DNA from: JBHYGK01 sp051859045
GTDB lineage: Bacteria > Pseudomonadota > Gammaproteobacteria > Xanthomonadales > Xanthomonadaceae
NCBI GenBank assembly: GCA_051859045.1
Contig: JBHYGK010000020.1
Location: 1 to 46,705 of the forward strand
Direction: 5' to 3'
DNA length: 46,705 nt
How positions within the stretch are numbered: position 1 is the first letter of the stretch; the number at the start of each line of letters is the position of its first letter. This document shows positions 7,988 to 15,486 of this stretch, in pieces. Position numbers and translations under genes: made by a program. Under the pieces are notes generated by a model, which was given only the letters and a program-made list of their open reading frames with translations, did no database searches and was not told where the DNA came from.

Positions 7988-8833
7988 TCAGGAGAGCTGG
8001 CAGAGGTCGAGCTGGCACATGTCGGTGTAGTCGAGGTTCTCGCCACCCATGGCCCAGATGAAGCTGTAGTTCGCGGTGCCCGAGCCCATGTGGATCGACC
8101 ACGGCGGCGAGATCACGGCCTCCTCGTTGGCGACCACGAGGTGGCGCATGTCGGCGGGGTCGCCCATGAAGTGCATGACCCGCTGCTCGCCGAGCCCGAA
8201 GTAGAAGTAGATCTCGGAGCGGCGGTCGTGCAGGTGCGGCGGCATCGTGTTCCAGACGCTGCCCGGCTTGAGGATGGTCAGGCCCAGCAGCAGCTGGCAG
8301 GAGCGGCAGGTGGCCGGGACGATGTACTGGTAGATCGTGCGCTCGTTGGAGGTGGCGAGCGCGCCGCGCTCCAGCGGCACCGCGTCCTGGATGCGGATGT
8401 GCACGGCCTCGTGGCGCGCATGCGCCGGGGTGGAGGCGAGGTAGAAGCGCGCCGGCGCGGCCGCGTCGGCGGAGGCGAACACCACCTCGGCGCTGCCCAT
8501 CGGCACGTACAGGCCGTCGCGCGGCGCCAGCGCGAAGGCCACGCCGTCGACGGTGACGGTGCCGGCGCCCTCGCCCACGTTCACCACGCCCAGCTCGCGG
8601 CGGGCGAGGAAGGGCTGGCCCTTGGCCGAGGCCGGCTCGGCCTGCACGGGCAGCGCGACGGGCGCGTCCACCGGCGCGGCGCCGCCGATCACGAAGCGCT
8701 CGTTGTGCGAGTAGGTCAGCACCACCGCGCCGGGCTGGAACAGGCCGCTGACCAGGTACCGGTCGCGCAGCTGCTGGTTGCTGGCCCCGGCCATCATGTC
8801 GGGGTGGGTGGCGTGGAAGGTCTTGGCGAACAT
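7988..8833 (-). CDS. kduI: 5-keto-4-deoxyuronate isomerase
   Basis: KduI converts 5-keto-4-deoxyuronate, the monomer released from unsaturated pectin oligomers, to 2,5-diketo-3-deoxygluconate. The 281-residue product aligns throughout with E. coli KduI (278). The cupin metal ligands are present with correct spacing: His200, His202 and Glu207 in MPPHLHDRRSEIYFYF, and His248 in PPWSIHMGSG. I chose ATG 8833 (MFAKTFHATHPD), which has CGGAG upstream; an ATG twelve codons earlier lies in the operator region. It is the first gene of kduI-kduD, and an ACCGGTGTCA operator half lies 26 bases before the start codon. Confidence 0.96.
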   Translation of the reverse strand: MFAKTFHATHPDMMAGASNQQLRDRYLVSGLFQPGAVVLTYSHNERFVIGGAAPVDAPVALPVQAEPASAKGQPFLARRELGVVNVGEGAGTVTVDGVAFALAPRDGLYVPMGSAEVVFASADAAAPARFYLASTPAHARHEAVHIRIQDAVPLERGALATSNERTIYQYIVPATCRSCQLLLGLTILKPGSVWNTMPPHLHDRRSEIYFYFGLGEQRVMHFMGDPADMRHLVVANEEAVISPPWSIHMGSGTANYSFIWAMGGENLDYTDMCQLDLCQLS

Positions 8834-8854
8834 GGCGGGCTCCGGGAGGGGCTG

Positions 8855-8868
8855 GGCTACCGGTGTCA
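8855..8868 (-). promoter_or_regulatory. Candidate LacI-family operator upstream of kduI
   Basis: GGCTACCGGTGTCA contains the strong half ACCGGTGTCA (8859-8868) centred on CCGG. It matches 11 of 14 positions of the palindrome TGACACCGGTGTCA. The same motif occurs before the hydratase/TRAP operon and twice between the TonB-dependent receptor and kdgK. It lies between kduI and the regulator gene, 22 bases or more upstream of the kduI start, in the likely 5' leader or promoter. Confidence 0.65.
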
Positions 8869-8918
8869 TTCCGGCGGCGATGGCGGGTGCGGTGGGCGGA
8901 GGGACGGACGGTTCGGGC

Positions 8919-10073
8919 TCAGCCGGCCTGCGGCGGCTGGCAGGAGTCGCGGACGGCGAGGTGCGGGGTGACGGCGACGCCGGCGCGCGCCGCGGCGGCG
9001 CCCGCGTCGGGCGCCTGCAGCAGCATCGTCGCGGCCTGCCGGCCGAGGTCGCGCACCGGCAGGCGGATCGTGGTCAGCGGCGGCCACAGCTGCGAGGCCA
9101 GCGGGCTGTCGTCGTAGCCCACCACCGAGAGGTCGGCGGGGATCGACAGGCCCATCCGCAGCGCGGCCTTGTACACGCCGGCGGCCATCTCGTCGTTGCA
9201 GGCGAAGATCGCGGTGGGCCGCGGGGTCTGCGCCAGCAGGCGCTCGGCGCCGGCGACGCCGGACTCGAAGGTGTAGCCGCCCTCGTACACGCGCTCCGGC
9301 GGCAGCGCGATGCCGCGCTTGGCCAGGGCGTCGGCGAAGCCGCCGCCGCGCTCGATCGAGGAGCGGTAGCGCTCGGGGCCGGTGATCAACGCGATGTGCC
9401 GGTGGCCCAGCGACTCGAGGTAGTTCGCGGCCTCCGCGCCGGCCTCGCGGTCGTGCGTGAGCACCATGTTGGCCGGCTCGTCGAGCGGCACCGAGGCGAT
9501 GCGCACGTAGCGGCAGCCGATGGAGCGCAGCACGTCGGCCAGCGCCTGGTCCTCGGACACGCGCGGCACCAGGATCACGCCGTGCAGCTTCTGCTGCTGC
9601 ACGAAGCGGCGGATGCCGTCGATGTAGCCCTCGCGCTTGGAGTCGCAGGGGTGCACGACGAGCTCGTAGCCGGAGTCGCGCAGCGCGTCGAGCGCGCCGT
9701 ACTGCAGGTTCACGATGTACTGCGCGGTGGGGTTGTCGAACACCAGCCCGACCAGGAACGAGCGCCGGAAGGCCAGCCCGCGCGCCTGCGGGTCGGGCGT
9801 GTAGCCCAGCTCCTGCATCAGCGCGAGCACCTTTTCGCGGGTGTCGGGCCGCACCAGCGGCGAGGCGTTGATGACGCGCGAGACGGTCTTCTTCGACACC
9901 CCGGCCAGGCGGGCGACGTCGTTGATGGTGTTCTTGCCGTTCGTGCCGCTGCCGACGTCGCGCGGACGCGCGTGGGCGGCCGCCTCGGAGGCGGACGCGG
10001 CCGGCTCGCCGGGACCGGGGGTCCGGGGCGGGCGCGGGGCGCGGGGCGGGCGCGGGGGGCGGTCGGGGCTCAT
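8919..10073 (-). CDS. LacI-family transcriptional regulator of the uronate locus
   Basis: The 384-residue product has a Pro/Arg/Ala-rich N-terminal extension of about 45 residues and then a standard LacI helix-turn-helix (NTINDVARLAGVSKKTVSRV, from about 48). A periplasmic-binding-protein-like effector domain follows (GLVFDNPTAQYIVNLQYGAL, GVILVPRVSEDQAL, ACNDEMAAG, VVGYDDSPLASQLWPPLTT). No in-frame start lies closer to the HTH, so the extension appears to be real. It is placed directly upstream of kduI on the same strand. Together with four copies of a CCGG-centred palindrome in the locus, this suggests a repressor released by an uronate intermediate such as KDG; the effector is inferred. 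No such operator is seen before its own gene. Confidence 0.9.
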   Translation of the reverse strand: MSPDRPPRPPRAPRPPRTPGPGEPAASASEAAAHARPRDVGSGTNGKNTINDVARLAGVSKKTVSRVINASPLVRPDTREKVLALMQELGYTPDPQARGLAFRRSFLVGLVFDNPTAQYIVNLQYGALDALRDSGYELVVHPCDSKREGYIDGIRRFVQQQKLHGVILVPRVSEDQALADVLRSIGCRYVRIASVPLDEPANMVLTHDREAGAEAANYLESLGHRHIALITGPERYRSSIERGGGFADALAKRGIALPPERVYEGGYTFESGVAGAERLLAQTPRPTAIFACNDEMAAGVYKAALRMGLSIPADLSVVGYDDSPLASQLWPPLTTIRLPVRDLGRQAATMLLQAPDAGAAAARAGVAVTPHLAVRDSCQPPQAG

Positions 10074-10150
10074 GTGCCGGGGATTCTAGCCGGCCGCGCC
10101 GGGCCGCGGGCGCGCCCGCCGCACCCGACCCCCGGCGCGCGGCGCGGGGC

Positions 10151-11431
10151 TCACTTCAGCGCCGCCGGCAGGGCCAGCGACAGCGCCGGCACCAGGGTCA
10201 CCGCCAGCAGCACCGCCAGCGCGGCCAGCCAGAACGGCCAGATCGTGCGCAGCGCCTGGGACACGGGGATCTGCCCGATCGCGGTGCCGACGAACAGCAC
10301 CGAGCCCACCGGCGGGGTCACCAGGCCGATGCCGCCGGCCAGGATCAGCACCACGCCGAACTGCAGCGGGTCGATGCCGTAGGCGCGCGCCACCGGCAGG
10401 AAGATCGGCGTGCAGATCAGGATCATCGGCGCCAGGTCCATGAAGGTGCCCAGCAGCAGCAGCACCAACACCACCAGCAGCAGCACCGCGGTGGGCTCGC
10501 TGGCGATCGCCTGCAGCGCCGCGACGGCCGCGGCCGGGACCTGCAGGTAGGCGAGCAGCCAGCCGAACACCGCGGCCGCCGCGATCACGAACACGATGGC
10601 GCCGGTGGTGCGCGCGGCGTTCATCGCGGTCTCGAGGAACAGGCGCAGGCCGAGCTTGCGGTACAGCAGCGCGGTCACCGCGATCGCGTACACCACCGCC
10701 ACCGCGGCGCTCTCCACCGCGGTGAACACGCCGGCGCGGATGCCCACGAAGATCAGCGCCACCAGGCCCAGGCCGGGCAGCGCGGCCACCAGCCGGATCG
10801 CCAGCGCGCCCCAGCCGGGGAACGCCTCGGTGCCGTAGCCGCGCCGGCGGGCCACCAGCCAGCCGGTGAGCATCAGGGCGAGGGTCATCAGCAGCGCGGG
10901 CACGATGCCGGCCGCGAACAGGTCGGCGATCGACAGCCCGCCGCCGGCCGCGGCCGAGAACAGGATCATGTTATGCGAGGGCGGCACCAGCAGGGCCACC
11001 AGGGCCGCGGTGATGCAGACGTTGACCGCGTAGTCGCGGTCGTAGCCGCGCTGGACCATCTGCGGGATCAGGGTGCCGCCGACCGCCGAGACGTCGGCGA
11101 TCGCCGAGCCCGACACGCCGCCGAAGAACAGCGAGCTGAGGATCGAGACCTGGCCGAGGCCGCCGCGCACGCGCCCGACCAGGGCGCTGGCCAGCGCGAT
11201 CAGGCGCTCGGAGATGCCGCCCTTGAGCATCAGCTCGCCGGCGAAGATGAACAGCGGGATCGCGATCAGCGAGGCCGAGCCGGTCCCGGCCGCCACCTGC
11301 TGCACGAACAGCAGCACCGGCAGGTCCAGGAACACGATGGTCGCCAGCGCGGAGGCCGCCAGCGCGAACGCCACCGGGACGCCGAGCATCAGCAGCAGCG
11401 CGAACACGCCGAACAGCAGGGCGATCGCCAT
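10151..11431 (-). CDS. dctM: TRAP transporter large permease subunit (DctM type)
   Basis: The 426-residue, highly hydrophobic protein has about 12 membrane segments and the conserved DctM stretches AIPLFIFAGELM, FFGGVSGSAIADVSAVG, VPPSHNMIL, GTFMDLAPMILICTPIFLPV and GGIGLVTPPVGSVLFV. TRAP systems import small carboxylates using the Na+ or H+ gradient with a periplasmic binding protein. It starts three bases after the DctQ-type gene and is last in the operon hydratase-dctP-dctQ-dctM. Its place inside the uronate locus makes 5-keto-4-deoxyuronate, galacturonate or related acids the likely substrate (inference). The sequence alone does not give specificity. Confidence 0.94.
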   Translation of the reverse strand: MAIALLFGVFALLLMLGVPVAFALAASALATIVFLDLPVLLFVQQVAAGTGSASLIAIPLFIFAGELMLKGGISERLIALASALVGRVRGGLGQVSILSSLFFGGVSGSAIADVSAVGGTLIPQMVQRGYDRDYAVNVCITAALVALLVPPSHNMILFSAAAGGGLSIADLFAAGIVPALLMTLALMLTGWLVARRRGYGTEAFPGWGALAIRLVAALPGLGLVALIFVGIRAGVFTAVESAAVAVVYAIAVTALLYRKLGLRLFLETAMNAARTTGAIVFVIAAAAVFGWLLAYLQVPAAAVAALQAIASEPTAVLLLVVLVLLLLGTFMDLAPMILICTPIFLPVARAYGIDPLQFGVVLILAGGIGLVTPPVGSVLFVGTAIGQIPVSQALRTIWPFWLAALAVLLAVTLVPALSLALPAALK

Positions 11432-11434
11432 GGC

Positions 11435-11956
11435 TCAGCCCTCCCCGGCGGCGGTGCGGGCCGGCGCGGCCGGGCGCAGCAGCGCGCGCAGGCGGGCCGA
11501 CGCGAACACCGCCATCAGCGCGCCGCCCGCGGCGAGCGGCGCGAACGGGCTGCTCTGCGGCCACGCGGCGCCGGCGGTGCGGATGTCGAGGCCGTCGAGG
11601 AACAGGCGCGCGCCGCCGATCGCGAGCGCGAGGCCGATCGCGATGACGACGGCCTCGCTGCCGGCGCGCAGGACGCGCCGGAGCGCCGGCGGCGCCGCGT
11701 CGGCGAGCAGGGTGAAGGCGAAGTGGCGCTGCCCGTGGACGCCGGACGCGGCGGCGAGGCCCATCGTGGTGGCCAGCAGGAGCAGGGTGGCGGGCTCGGT
11801 CCAGCCCGGCGAGTCGTTGAGCACGTAGCGCGCCAGCACCTGCCAGCCCTGCACGAGCACCAGCAGCACCAGGCTGGTGGCGGCGATGGCGGCGGCGGCG
11901 CCGGCGAGGCGGTCGAGGGCGGTCGGGGCGGGACGGGGCGGGGCGTCGGGGGTCAT
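11435..11956 (-). CDS. dctQ: TRAP transporter small permease subunit (DctQ type)
   Basis: The 173-residue protein has four predicted membrane helices (about 16-38, 52-72, 93-115 and 137-157). It carries the DctQ hallmarks QVLARYVLNDSPGWTEP and HGQRHFAF. It pairs with the large permease, whose gene begins three bases downstream, and follows the binding-protein gene by seven bases. Length and motifs are normal for the family. Inner membrane. Confidence 0.92.
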   Translation of the reverse strand: MTPDAPPRPAPTALDRLAGAAAAIAATSLVLLVLVQGWQVLARYVLNDSPGWTEPATLLLLATTMGLAAASGVHGQRHFAFTLLADAAPPALRRVLRAGSEAVVIAIGLALAIGGARLFLDGLDIRTAGAAWPQSSPFAPLAAGGALMAVFASARLRALLRPAAPARTAAGEG

Positions 11957-11963
11957 GGCGGCC

Positions 11964-12968
11964 TCAGGCGAGCGCGCGGATCTGGCGGTGCAGGCCGGCC
12001 AGCGCGTCGTCGCGCAGGTAGGCCTCGAGCAGCGGGGCGGCGGCGGCGCGGAAGGCCGCGCGGTCGGGCTCGGTCATCGCGACGCCGGCGGCGGCGACCG
12101 CGGCGCGGGCGCTGGCCTCCTCGGCGTCCCAGGCCGCGCGCATCACCGCCACGGAGCGCCGGGCGAGGTCGCGCACGCGCTCGGCGTCGTCGGCCGGCAG
12201 CGCCGCGAGGCTGCGCGAGGACATCAGCAGCACGTCCGGCGCGTGGCTGTGCTCGGACTGCGCCCAGTGCGCGGCGGCCTCGAAGTGGCGGCTGGAGTGG
12301 AAGCTGCGGATGTTGTTCTCGGCGCCGTCGATCAGGCGGGTCTCGAGCGCCGAGAACACCTCGCCGAACGCCAGCGGGGTGGGGTTGGCGCCGAGGTCGC
12401 GCAGCAGGCGCAGGAAGATGTCCGAGGGCGGCACGCGCAGCTTCAGGCCGCGCAGGTCGGCGGGCGTCTGGATCGGGTGGCGGGTGTTGTAGAAGCAGCG
12501 CGCGCCGCAGTCGTAGATCGCCAGGCCCTCGAGGCCGCGGGCGGCGAAGCCCGCCAGCACCGCGCGCCCGACCTCGCCGTCGACGGCGCGGCGCAGGTGC
12601 GCGACCGAATCGAAGACGTAGGGCAGGCACAGCGCCCGGGTGAGCGGGAAGGCGTTGTTGACCGCGCCGGTGTAGACGCGGGTGATGTCGATGGCGCCGT
12701 AGCGGGCCATGTCGATCGCGTCGGACTCGCGGCCCAGCTGGCCGGAGTGGTAGACCCGCAGGGCGAGCCGGCCCCCGGTGTCCTCGGCGAGGCGCTCGCC
12801 GATCCAGCGCACCGCGGCGACGGTCGGGTAGTTCGCGACGTGGACGTCGGTGGCGGTGAGCAGGCCGTCGGCCGCGGCGGCGGGCGCGAGCGGCGCCAGC
12901 ACGAGGCCGGCGCAGGCGGCGGAGGTGGCGCGCAGGAAGCGGCGGCGGGCGGGCAGGGCGGCGGGCAT
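11964..12968 (-). CDS. dctP: TRAP transporter periplasmic substrate-binding protein (DctP type)
   Basis: The 334-residue product has an export signal with RRRFLRA followed by a hydrophobic stretch and AAAAD, which looks like a twin-arginine (Tat) signal. The mature part shows the DctP pattern: YHSGQLGRESDAIDMARYGAID, then LRGLKLRVPPSDIF with the Arg that usually binds the substrate carboxylate, then GEVFSALETRLIDGAENN. It delivers an acidic sugar or related acid to the DctQM permease. The ATG at 12968 was chosen because it starts directly before the signal peptide. The open frame continues far upstream but in antisense-like sequence. The gene lies eight bases after the hydratase and seven before dctQ. 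Confidence 0.93.
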   Translation of the reverse strand: MPAALPARRRFLRATSAACAGLVLAPLAPAAAADGLLTATDVHVANYPTVAAVRWIGERLAEDTGGRLALRVYHSGQLGRESDAIDMARYGAIDITRVYTGAVNNAFPLTRALCLPYVFDSVAHLRRAVDGEVGRAVLAGFAARGLEGLAIYDCGARCFYNTRHPIQTPADLRGLKLRVPPSDIFLRLLRDLGANPTPLAFGEVFSALETRLIDGAENNIRSFHSSRHFEAAAHWAQSEHSHAPDVLLMSSRSLAALPADDAERVRDLARRSVAVMRAAWDAEEASARAAVAAAGVAMTEPDRAAFRAAAAPLLEAYLRDDALAGLHRQIRALA

Positions 12969-12976
12969 GGGCGGCC

Positions 12977-13819
12977 TCAGGCGGCGGGATCGGGCGTGGC
13001 GGCGACCGCGCGGCAGGCCAGCACGGCATCGCCGTCGAAGCGGATCTCGGCCGACTCGCCGGGGAGGATGTCGTGGATGCCGGTGGCCGCGCCGGTGGTC
13101 ACCAGCATCCCGGCCCGCAGCGGCAGGCCGCGCCGGGCGCAGCAGCCCAGCGCGAAGGCCAGCGCGGCGAGCAGGCCACCGGGCACGGCGTCGGCCCCGC
13201 CCTCGCCCACCAGCCGGCCGTCGATGCGCGTGCTGCAGCGCAGGCTGGCGCTGGCGCGCGCGCGCCAGCCGGGGATCGCCGGGCCGAGCACCAGGCCGTG
13301 GTTGTTGCCGAAGTCCGACACCACGACGGTCGGGCCGAGCTGGTTGATCGTGGCCAGCGGGCTGCCGGCGGTCTCGATGCCGACGTGGAGCGCGCCGACC
13401 AGCGCGGCCGCGGCCGCCTCGTCGTAGGCGAGGCGCTCGGGCGGGGCGTCGTGGGCCAGCACGAACACGTACTCGGCCTCGACCGCCGCGAAGCCGCCGG
13501 CGAACACCGGGACGTCGAGGCGGGCGCCGTCGGTCAGCGGCCACACCGCGCGGCCGAAGATCGGGCCGACCAGGCGATCGTCGCCGGCGGCGTCGCGGCG
13601 CGCGGGGGCGATGTAGCCCACCTTCCAGCCGGCGAGGGTGTCGGGCCAGCGCGCGATGGCCTGGTCCTGGATGGCGTAGCCGGCCGCGAGGGTGGCCGGC
13701 ACGCGGCCCGGGAACCCGGGCAGCGCGCGGGCCGCGCGGCGGGCACCGACGAAGGCCTCGGCGATGGCCGCGGCGTCGGCCGCGGCGGCGTGGGCAGGAC
13801 CCGACGGGGATGTGCTCAA
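12977..13819 (-). CDS. 2-keto-4-pentenoate hydratase-like (FAH-fold) enzyme, TTG start
   Basis: The 280-residue product shows the fold of the MhpD/HpaH branch of the fumarylacetoacetase superfamily: metal-site acids in VEAEYVFVL (Glu114, Glu116), HVGIETAGSP (Glu149), VVVSDFGNNHGLVLG (Asp169, Asn172) and the C-terminal LRAGMLVTTGAATG. Such enzymes hydrate or cleave 2-keto acids with a neighbouring double bond or keto group. No ATG fits; a TTG at 13819 lies six bases after GAGGAG and begins STSPSGPAH. It is the first gene of the TRAP operon, and its promoter carries the shared operator. A step acting on a 2-keto-deoxy-acid derived from uronates is plausible, but none of the standard pectin steps needs it, so its substrate is open. 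Confidence 0.85.
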   Translation of the reverse strand: MSTSPSGPAHAAAADAAAIAEAFVGARRAARALPGFPGRVPATLAAGYAIQDQAIARWPDTLAGWKVGYIAPARRDAAGDDRLVGPIFGRAVWPLTDGARLDVPVFAGGFAAVEAEYVFVLAHDAPPERLAYDEAAAAALVGALHVGIETAGSPLATINQLGPTVVVSDFGNNHGLVLGPAIPGWRARASASLRCSTRIDGRLVGEGGADAVPGGLLAALAFALGCCARRGLPLRAGMLVTTGAATGIHDILPGESAEIRFDGDAVLACRAVAATPDPAA

Positions 13820-13889
13820 GCGTGGCTCCTCGCCGCGTGGCCAGGGAGGGTGGACGGGGCCCGGCACTAGGCAATCCGGGCAGGCACTT

Positions 13890-13918
13890 GGTATAGAGGA
13901 AACCGGTGTCATATGCAA
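13890..13918 (-). promoter_or_regulatory. Predicted promoter of hydratase/TRAP operon with embedded operator
   Basis: On the minus strand TTGCAT (13918-13913) and TATACC (13895-13890) form a -35/-10 pair with a 17-base spacer. The operator-like sequence GGAAACCGGTGTCA (13898-13911; 12 of 14 matches to TGACACCGGTGTCA) fills that spacer, so a bound repressor would block RNA polymerase. The divergent pectate lyase gene starts at 13986 and may share the control. Confidence 0.55.
13898..13911. promoter_or_regulatory. Candidate LacI-family operator between hydratase and pectate lyase genes
   Basis: GGAAACCGGTGTCA is centred on CCGG. The right half GGTGTCA is perfect and the left half has two mismatches. 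It lies 78 bases before the hydratase TTG and 74 before the pectate lyase ATG, and belongs to the four-copy set in this locus. Confidence 0.7.
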
Positions 13919-13985
13919 TGTCCCGGGCCAGCCGGGCGTCGTGTTGCACCATGCCGCCAGCCCGCCCGCCGCCCCGGAGACACCG

Positions 13986-15371
13986 ATGCCCCGCCCCTCG
14001 CCCGCCCGTCCGCCCCGCCTCGCCCCGCTCGCGCTGCTGCTCGGCGCCCTGTTCGCCGCCGGCGGGCTGCAGGCGGCGCCCGGGGACGCCGCGGCGGGGT
14101 CGCCGGCGGCGGCCGCCGACGCCCGCCCGCTGGCCTTCCCCGGCGCCCAGGGCTGGGCGGCGCACACCCCCGGCGGCCGCGGCGGCCGGGTCCTGCGCGT
14201 CACCACCCTCGCCGGCGAGGGGCCGGGCTCGCTGCGCGAGGCGCTCGAGGCCGAGGGCCCGCGCATCGTCGTGTTCGAGGTGGCGGGCGTGATCGACCTG
14301 GGGCGCCGCGAGCTGCGCATCGAGGACCCCTACCTGACGATCGCCGGGCAGACCGCGCCGAACCCCGGCATCACGCTGATCCGCGGCGGCCTGGTCATCG
14401 CCACCCACGACGTGGTGGTGCGCCACCTGCGCGTGCGCCCGGGCACCACCGGCCTGCCCCGGCGCGCCGGCGTCGACTTCGACGCCATCACCACCCTGCG
14501 CGGCGCGCGCGACGTCATCGTCGACCACTGCTCGCTGACCTGGGCCACCGACGAGAACCTCTCGGCCTCCAGCACCCGCTTCGACGGCGAGACGCCCGAG
14601 GACTGGATCGCCAACGCCTCGCGGCGCATCACCTTCTCCAACAACCTCCTCGCCGAGGGCCTCGCCGACGCCACCCACGCCAAGGGCGAGCACTCCAAGG
14701 GCAGCCTGATCCACGACCACGTCTCCGACGTGCTCATCGTGGGCAACCTCTACGCGCACAACTATGAGCGCAACCCGCTGTTCAAGGGCGGCGCGCGCGG
14801 GCAGGTGCTCAACAACCTGATCTACAACCCCGGCCAGCGCGCGGTGCACTACAACCTGATCGCCGAGGAGTGGCTGGGCCGCACGCCGGTGGCCGAGGGC
14901 GAGGTGGTGGTGCGCGGCAACGTGATGCGCGCCGGGCCCGACACCGAGGACCTGGCCTTCTTCATGGCCGGGGGCTCGGGCGACCTGCGCCTGTACAGCG
15001 AGGACAACCTCGCGGTGGACCGCGTGGGCCGGCCGCTCGACCAGCTCGGTCGCTACACCACCGCGCCGATCCGCATCACGACGCCCGCCGAGGCCCCGGC
15101 GCTGCCGTTCGGCGTGGTGCTGCGGCCGTCGTCCGAGGTGCAGGACGCGGTGGTGGCGAACGCCGGCGCCCGGCCCTGGGACCGCGACGACATCGACCGC
15201 CGCATCCTCGCCGACGTGATCGAGGGCCGGGGCGCGATCATCGACCACGAGGACGAGGTGGGCGGCTATCCGGTGGTGGAGCCGGTGCGCCAGGCCTTCG
15301 TCGAGGCCGACTGGGACCTCGGGACGATGGAGCCGCGGCGCCCGCTGCCGCGGCGCGCGCCGCTGCGCTGA
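13986..15371 (+). CDS. Secreted pectate lyase, polysaccharide lyase family 1
   Basis: The 461-residue product has a Sec signal peptide (hydrophobic LAPLALLLGALFAAG, likely cleavage after LQA near residue 31) and a parallel beta-helix lyase domain. Family features are FPGAQGWAAHTPGGRGG, GSLREALEAEGPRIVVFEVAG, LTIAGQTAPNPGITL, DVIVDHCSLTWATDENLS (calcium-site Asp and Trp region) and HNYERNPLFKGG, which may hold the catalytic Arg. Such enzymes cleave polygalacturonate by beta-elimination, outside the cell or at its surface. ATG 13986 follows GGAGACACCG. The gene diverges from the hydratase/TRAP operon, and both flank one operator. It ends before a long hairpin. Subfamily (PL1_2-like) is a guess, and other uronan substrates cannot be excluded. 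Confidence 0.9.
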   Translation: MPRPSPARPPRLAPLALLLGALFAAGGLQAAPGDAAAGSPAAAADARPLAFPGAQGWAAHTPGGRGGRVLRVTTLAGEGPGSLREALEAEGPRIVVFEVAGVIDLGRRELRIEDPYLTIAGQTAPNPGITLIRGGLVIATHDVVVRHLRVRPGTTGLPRRAGVDFDAITTLRGARDVIVDHCSLTWATDENLSASSTRFDGETPEDWIANASRRITFSNNLLAEGLADATHAKGEHSKGSLIHDHVSDVLIVGNLYAHNYERNPLFKGGARGQVLNNLIYNPGQRAVHYNLIAEEWLGRTPVAEGEVVVRGNVMRAGPDTEDLAFFMAGGSGDLRLYSEDNLAVDRVGRPLDQLGRYTTAPIRITTPAEAPALPFGVVLRPSSEVQDAVVANAGARPWDRDDIDRRILADVIEGRGAIIDHEDEVGGYPVVEPVRQAFVEADWDLGTMEPRRPLPRRAPLR

Positions 15372-15395
15372 CCGGCGCGCCGGCGGACCCCGCAC

Positions 15396-15431
15396 ACGAC
15401 GACGCCCGGGCTCGCGCCCGGGCGTCGTCGT
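15396..15431. terminator. Long perfect hairpin between convergent pectate lyase and receptor genes
   Basis: ACGACGACGCCCGGGC (15396-15411) pairs perfectly over 16 bases with GCCCGGGCGTCGTCGT (15416-15431) around a TCGC loop. Only two T follow. It sits between two converging genes, so it probably ends both transcripts and protects their 3' ends. Confidence 0.8.
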
Positions 15432-15486
15432 TCCGGCGATGGCGCGCGACGGCCGGCTCGGGGGAAACCGGCCGCCGCGCCCCGGC

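Noticed and set aside
9980..10070. GGGGCGGGCGCGGGG-like tandem repeats before the LacI gene start
   Set aside because: They encode the Pro/Arg-rich N-terminus of the regulator in frame; not treated as a separate repeat element.
11964..15395. Single open frame of 1143 codons covering the DctP gene and the antisense strand of the pectate lyase
   Set aside because: Only the C-terminal 334 codons encode a recognisable protein with its own signal peptide. The rest is antisense to the hydratase frame shift and to the lyase.
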